Shown in pieces: positions 42,992 to 46,143 of a stretch of 46,143 nt of DNA. Source of the DNA: Myxococcaceae bacterium (GTDB lineage Bacteria; Myxococcota; Myxococcia; Myxococcales; Myxococcaceae). The stretch spans positions 1 to 46,143 of the forward strand of contig SECN01000070.1 of the NCBI GenBank assembly GCA_004173515.1. Reading direction: 5' to 3'. The notes under the pieces were generated by a model. It saw only the letters and a program-made list of their open reading frames with translations. It was not told the DNA's origin and searched no databases. A program made the translations under genes and the position numbers. Position 1 is the stretch's first letter, and each line of letters begins with the position of its first letter.

Positions 42992-44667
42992 ATGAGCAAC
43001 AGGCTGGATTTTTTCTTCAGGCAGCGCGTGACGGAGGCCGAGTTGGATTTGGCCTTCGCACAGTCGGAGCAGGCGGACCGAAACCTCGCCTCTGACTTGG
43101 GCGTCCACGGCGTCATCTCCGGGGCGGTGCCCGCTCCGCATGCGCCCGTGCCCAACCTCTCCGTCGATTTGACGGCCCCGGGCCGCGCCTACGACAACCT
43201 CGGCCAGCGCATCTTCATCGGCACCGGGCAGACGGTGGACTGCGCGGTGGACGTCTCCGGCATCCCCACCGACGTCTCCACCTCGGGCAGCGAGCGGTGG
43301 GTGGGCATCTTCCTGCGCTTCACTCGCCTGATGTCCGAGCCGCGCACGGACGGCAACTCCCAGCAGGTGTACTTCCACCGCGACGAGTCCTTCGAGTTGG
43401 TGGTGCGCCAGGCGCCGGAGGGCCCCGTCGGCCTGGCGCCCAAGCCCGCCCTCCAGCCCGACGAGTTGCTGCTGTGTGACGTCCGGCGCCGCCCCGGGCA
43501 GACGCAGCTTCTCGCCGCGGACTTGGACACCTCTCGCCGGCAGGCCTTCATCTTCGCGAGGGGCACCTCGGTGGCCGTGGAGAGCGGCACCTGGGACGTC
43601 CTGAGCCCCAGCGCCCAGACGGTGCAGGCGACACTGGACGAGGTGGACGCCGAGCTGGCCGGCCACTTCTCCGGCGCCGCCCGGCGACACGGGGCCGGTG
43701 CCGTGGACTACGCGCCCCACGGCTTCATCACCTCCACCACCGTGCAGGAGGCCGTGGACGAAGTCGCGGACAAGCTCTCCTCGGCCGCCGCCGGAACACC
43801 GGGCGCCTCCCGCGTGGGCGCGGACGCGGTGCCCGGCATGCCCAACCTCCTGCCAGCAGGCACCGTGGACGCGCAGCTCTCCTCGCTGCTGGGCTTCCTC
43901 AACACCCACCAGGGCGCGGCCACCGGGGCCCACCACGCCAGCGCCATTGGCGCCACGCCGCGGACACGGGCAACCTCCTCACGGCAGGCACCGTCGAGGC
44001 GGCCCTCGCCGAAGCCCTCACTGCCTTCAGCGGCGGGCACTTCCGCGGCAACGAGGCGGCGGCGGGCCAGCACAAGGCCATCGTCCAGCCTGTCCTGGGC
44101 ACCGGTCGCGTCCTTCTCTTCGACTCCCGAGGTGCCGGTAGCTCGGCCTGCAGGCTGCGCCTCTTCGCCGACAACGCCTCCGTGTGGTTCGTGTTGAATG
44201 CCGACTGGAATGGCAGCGCCTGGGCCCGGGACGACTCCGCCCTCTCCGCTGGCGGCTTCCGCCTCTCGCGCAATGAGGCCGAGTTCCTCCACGACAACAG
44301 CATGGCCGCCACCTTCACCACGTGGACGCGCACCTGGAGGTTGTCCATGGGCACTGCCTCCAACAATTCCGCCTTCGAGTTGACGGGCAGCGGCCTGCGC
44401 GAGGAGGGCCGCTTCGGCATGGAGTACTGCAACAGCGACACCGCTGCGCATGACCTGCTTCCTGGCGGCGGCTCCGTGACGTTTCGGAGTCGCTTTCCAA
44501 CCGCGCCCTCCTCTCTCACCTTCACCCCCTACGCCACCAGCGGCAGCTTCGCCGGCAACCCCACCGTCATGGTGCCGGACCGGGACGGCTTCGCCTTCTA
44601 CAGCCACCAAACCATCCCCGCGCTTGGGGCCACGTACTGGTTCGGCGCGTACATCGCCATCGCTTGA
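42992..44667 (+). pseudogene. Tail fibre protein, frame-disrupted near 43951-43963
   Basis: Begins at ATG 42992 behind CTGGAGG. Frame one has an N-terminal baseplate-anchor-like part ([20 protein letters not shown]) and repeated 'H-x-A-S/N-L-x-A-G-T-V' fibre motifs ([20 protein letters not shown]). It breaks at GCGCCACGCCGCGG. The other frame continues with [20 protein letters not shown] and a C-terminal beta-rich tip to 44667. A missing base count of 1 mod 3, for example one 7-nt unit of ACGCCGC, explains the shift. It may be decay, sequence error, or phase-variable switching of the fibre tip. Confidence 0.75.
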
Positions 44668-44674
44668 GGACTCC

Positions 44675-45112
44675 ATGGCCCTCCTCGAAATCGCCGAGAC
44701 GCACGTCCAGCAGCGCTGTGCGCGGTGTGACAGCAACAACCGCTCCGCACTCGACTCCCTGGAGGTAGGCGTCGCCCGCCGTGAGAACGTGGACGACGGC
44801 CTCATCCAACTTCCTCCGTGCGCTTCTTGCCGCTCCTCCGAGTTCCTCATTTGCGCGGCCGAAGGTGAGCCGGAGCATCCAGCGCCTGGCAGCTTCGGCC
44901 ACCTGCACCGACTCCTCGTCGGCCATCTCCACGCAGAGCTCGTCCAGCGCGGGCGCCTCCACAGGGCACTCAAGCCGAAGGGTGGCAGCGCCCCACAGGT
45001 GGTGACGCATCCCCTGTCACAGGAGGCTCGCGAGCGCTGGTTCCCGCAGGGCCTCCGAATCGCGGTGCTCGCCGACGAGCAGCCCCGCGCCCATGAAGAG
45101 TCCAGTCAATAG
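44675..45112 (+). CDS. Zinc-ribbon-like protein after the fibre
   Basis: A 145-residue protein from ATG 44675. QQRCARCDSNN and LPPCASCRSSEFLIC supply two Cys pairs. The C-terminal half is His/Leu/Glu-rich helix (GHLHRLLVGHLHAELVQRGR). Not recognised. The position after the fibre is typical of fibre chaperones, but the sequence does not show that. Confidence 0.5.
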   Translation: MALLEIAETHVQQRCARCDSNNRSALDSLEVGVARRENVDDGLIQLPPCASCRSSEFLICAAEGEPEHPAPGSFGHLHRLLVGHLHAELVQRGRLHRALKPKGGSAPQVVTHPLSQEARERWFPQGLRIAVLADEQPRAHEESSQ

Positions 45113-45186
45113 GCATACACTGCCAGCAAAACAGCCCCCCACGCGCCGCGATGCCCCGGGACATCGCGAATCCCTCGTTCCTCGAC

Positions 45187-45215
45187 TTGCTATGTCCCCA
45201 AGGCAGAGCGTGTAT
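45187..45215 (+). promoter_or_regulatory. Sigma-70-like promoter A
   Basis: TTGCTA (45187-45192), 17-nt spacer, GTGTAT (45210-45215), 40 bp upstream of ATG 45255. It shares the block CAGAGC plus TATGCC with promoter B, suggesting duplication or common regulation. The inverted block GGCATACAC lies at 45112-45120. Confidence 0.5.
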
Positions 45216-45254
45216 GCCTTCACGCGCTGCCCACTGCGCGCCAGGGAGACACGC

Positions 45255-45551
45255 ATGTTTATCGGCACCGACACCACCTACCTCGGCAACGAAATCCCCG
45301 GTCTCCGGGGGCAGAGGGTCCGCATCTTCGCGGTGTTGCGCGGCAGCCTCCGCTCCGACGCCAATCCGGACGCGGACGACTACTACGTAAATGACAACGA
45401 GAAGCTGGCGCGCCTCGGGGGTGTCACGGCCGAGGACTGCATCGACGCGGCCCCCATTCACCCGGACGGAACCACCTCCTTCGTGCATCTCGACCCGCGC
45501 GCCATCGACCTGGAGTGCTTCGCGCATCTGCAAAAGCCCAGCGCACAATGA
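45255..45551 (+). CDS. Small hypothetical protein downstream of promoter A
   Basis: A 98-residue protein from ATG 45255 behind AGGGAGA. It has a compact beta pattern (RVRIFAVLRG, DDYYVNDNEKLARLGGV) and acidic C-terminal half. No family is recognised. It has its own predicted promoter and lies outside the virion operons, so it may be expressed in the lysogen. Confidence 0.5.
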   Translation: MFIGTDTTYLGNEIPGLRGQRVRIFAVLRGSLRSDANPDADDYYVNDNEKLARLGGVTAEDCIDAAPIHPDGTTSFVHLDPRAIDLECFAHLQKPSAQ

Positions 45552-45552
45552 C

Positions 45553-45581
45553 TTGTCATACACGCAAAACAGAGCACATAT
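45553..45581 (+). promoter_or_regulatory. Sigma-70-like promoter B
   Basis: TTGTCA (45553-45558), 17-nt spacer, ACATAT (45576-45581), 41 bp upstream of ATG 45623. The spacer holds CAGAGC at the same place as in promoter A, and TATGCC follows at the -10 end in both. Confidence 0.55.
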
Positions 45582-45622
45582 GCCTCACGCGCGCCACCCA
45601 AGGCGCACGAAAGGACTAAACA

Positions 45623-45847
45623 ATGGCACCCCGCAAGCCCCGCCCCGCCAACGCCTCGAAGCCAGCCCAGGCGCCCGCAGAGACCCTCGAGCGCATTGCG
45701 CGCGAGGAAATGAGCATCGAAACACTAGAGAAGCGGTGGAGCGACAGCCTCGACTTCCACAACGTGTCGGTTTGGGGAGTGAAGGCTGCGCTCGAAGCGG
45801 CCTACCAAGCCGGCAAGCGCGACGCCAGTAACACCCCCACCAAGTAG
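45623..45847 (+). CDS. Small helical protein downstream of promoter B
   Basis: A 74-residue protein from ATG 45623. The N-terminus is Pro/Ala/Lys-rich (APRKPRPANASKPAQAPAE) and basic, followed by a helical C-terminus (TLERIAREEMSIETLEKRW, KAALEAAYQAGKRD). It may bind nucleic acid. No family is recognised. Confidence 0.5.
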   Translation: MAPRKPRPANASKPAQAPAETLERIAREEMSIETLEKRWSDSLDFHNVSVWGVKAALEAAYQAGKRDASNTPTK

Positions 45848-45961
45848 CCCCCCCAACCACTACCGATGCCCCGCCCAGCGGGGCAGGCGCGCATGAGGGC
45901 CGCCGGGCCGCCCTCGTGAACGGCAGACGTGTACCCACGGCCCGGAAAGGAAAACACCACC

Positions 45962-46143
45962 ATGCCTCGCAACGCCACACCGAAGACGAAGACGAAGACG
46001 CTGGAGTCGCTGAACCTGACGGAGCTGCGCGCCCGCTACCTTGAAGTGGTGGGCGAGGAGACGCGCAGCCCGAACAAGAAGTTCCTCATCCGCCGCATCG
46101 AGGAGTCCCTTGCCGCGAAGAAGCAGCGCAGCCCCTCCCGCCG
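45962..46143 (+). CDS. DUF2924-like protein, cut by the right edge
   Basis: Sixty residues are visible from ATG 45962 behind GGAAAGG. LTELRARYLEVVGEETRSPN and KFLIRRIEESLAAKK match the start of DUF2924 proteins ('LR..Y....G..TRS.N+.FLIRRI'), small phage proteins often encoded near recombinase genes. The end lies outside the window. The run of K-T-K-T-K-T near the start is a short coding repeat. Confidence 0.6.
   Translation, partial: MPRNATPKTKTKTLESLNLTELRARYLEVVGEETRSPNKKFLIRRIEESLAAKKQRSPSR

Overview
The window is most of a contractile-tailed (myovirus-type) prophage in a very GC-rich genome. GC- or CG-ending codons, many GTG starts, and dense GTGA/ATGA gene overlaps fit a myxobacterium of the Myxococcus/Corallococcus type. 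That host assignment is inference from composition and protein style, not from a marker gene. Both ends are cut inside genes.

Layout. 1-2543: a DnaQ-like exonuclease fragment, a PD-(D/E)xK resolvase-like nuclease, a sigma-factor-like regulator, and a duplicated-HTH protein that is a candidate small terminase. 2544-3595: a gene-free stretch rich in perfect inverted repeats. 3596-5725: a very short tyrosine recombinase (reverse) and the large terminase. 5888-9580: a low-GC nuclease gene, a DUF4238-like gene, a papain-like hydrolase and a zinc-ribbon protein. 9884-20557: portal, MuF-like protein, methylase-protease fusion, scaffold, capsid, neck and connector genes, with a secreted Cys-rich protein and an HExxH metallopeptidase embedded. 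20554-23147: sheath and tube. 23182-24692: a reverse two-gene cargo. 25047-32512: tail chaperones, tape measure, LysM, gpD hub, gpV spike and gp25. 32682-37946: a 1754-residue nuclease-STAND ATPase. 38433-44667: gpJ/gp47, accessory baseplate proteins, gpI and fibre. 45112 to the end: small genes with their own promoters.

Three observations stand out. First, a leader element, GATGTCCCCGATTT followed 24 nt later by GCCTTTGTC, precedes each structural module (9754, 13221, 24997, 38373, 42939, with a weaker copy at 2932). The phage encodes a sigma-like protein that could read it. Second, the three main cargo blocks lie just upstream of three of these leaders, so they occupy module boundaries and leave virion operons intact. 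Third, five core virion genes (large terminase, capsid, sheath, tube, fibre) are frame-disrupted. In the first three, the break falls on the same zero-frame codon string CTY-TTA-CGY, which holds the only in-frame TTA codons I found in the virion genes.

Either the prophage is decaying at a recurrent hotspot, or the sequence has systematic indel errors at this motif, or these are programmed recoding sites. The sequence alone cannot decide. The cargo looks like anti-phage defence: a STAND sensor with a nuclease domain, an orphan PD-(D/E)xK protein, and an uncharacterised two-gene operon.
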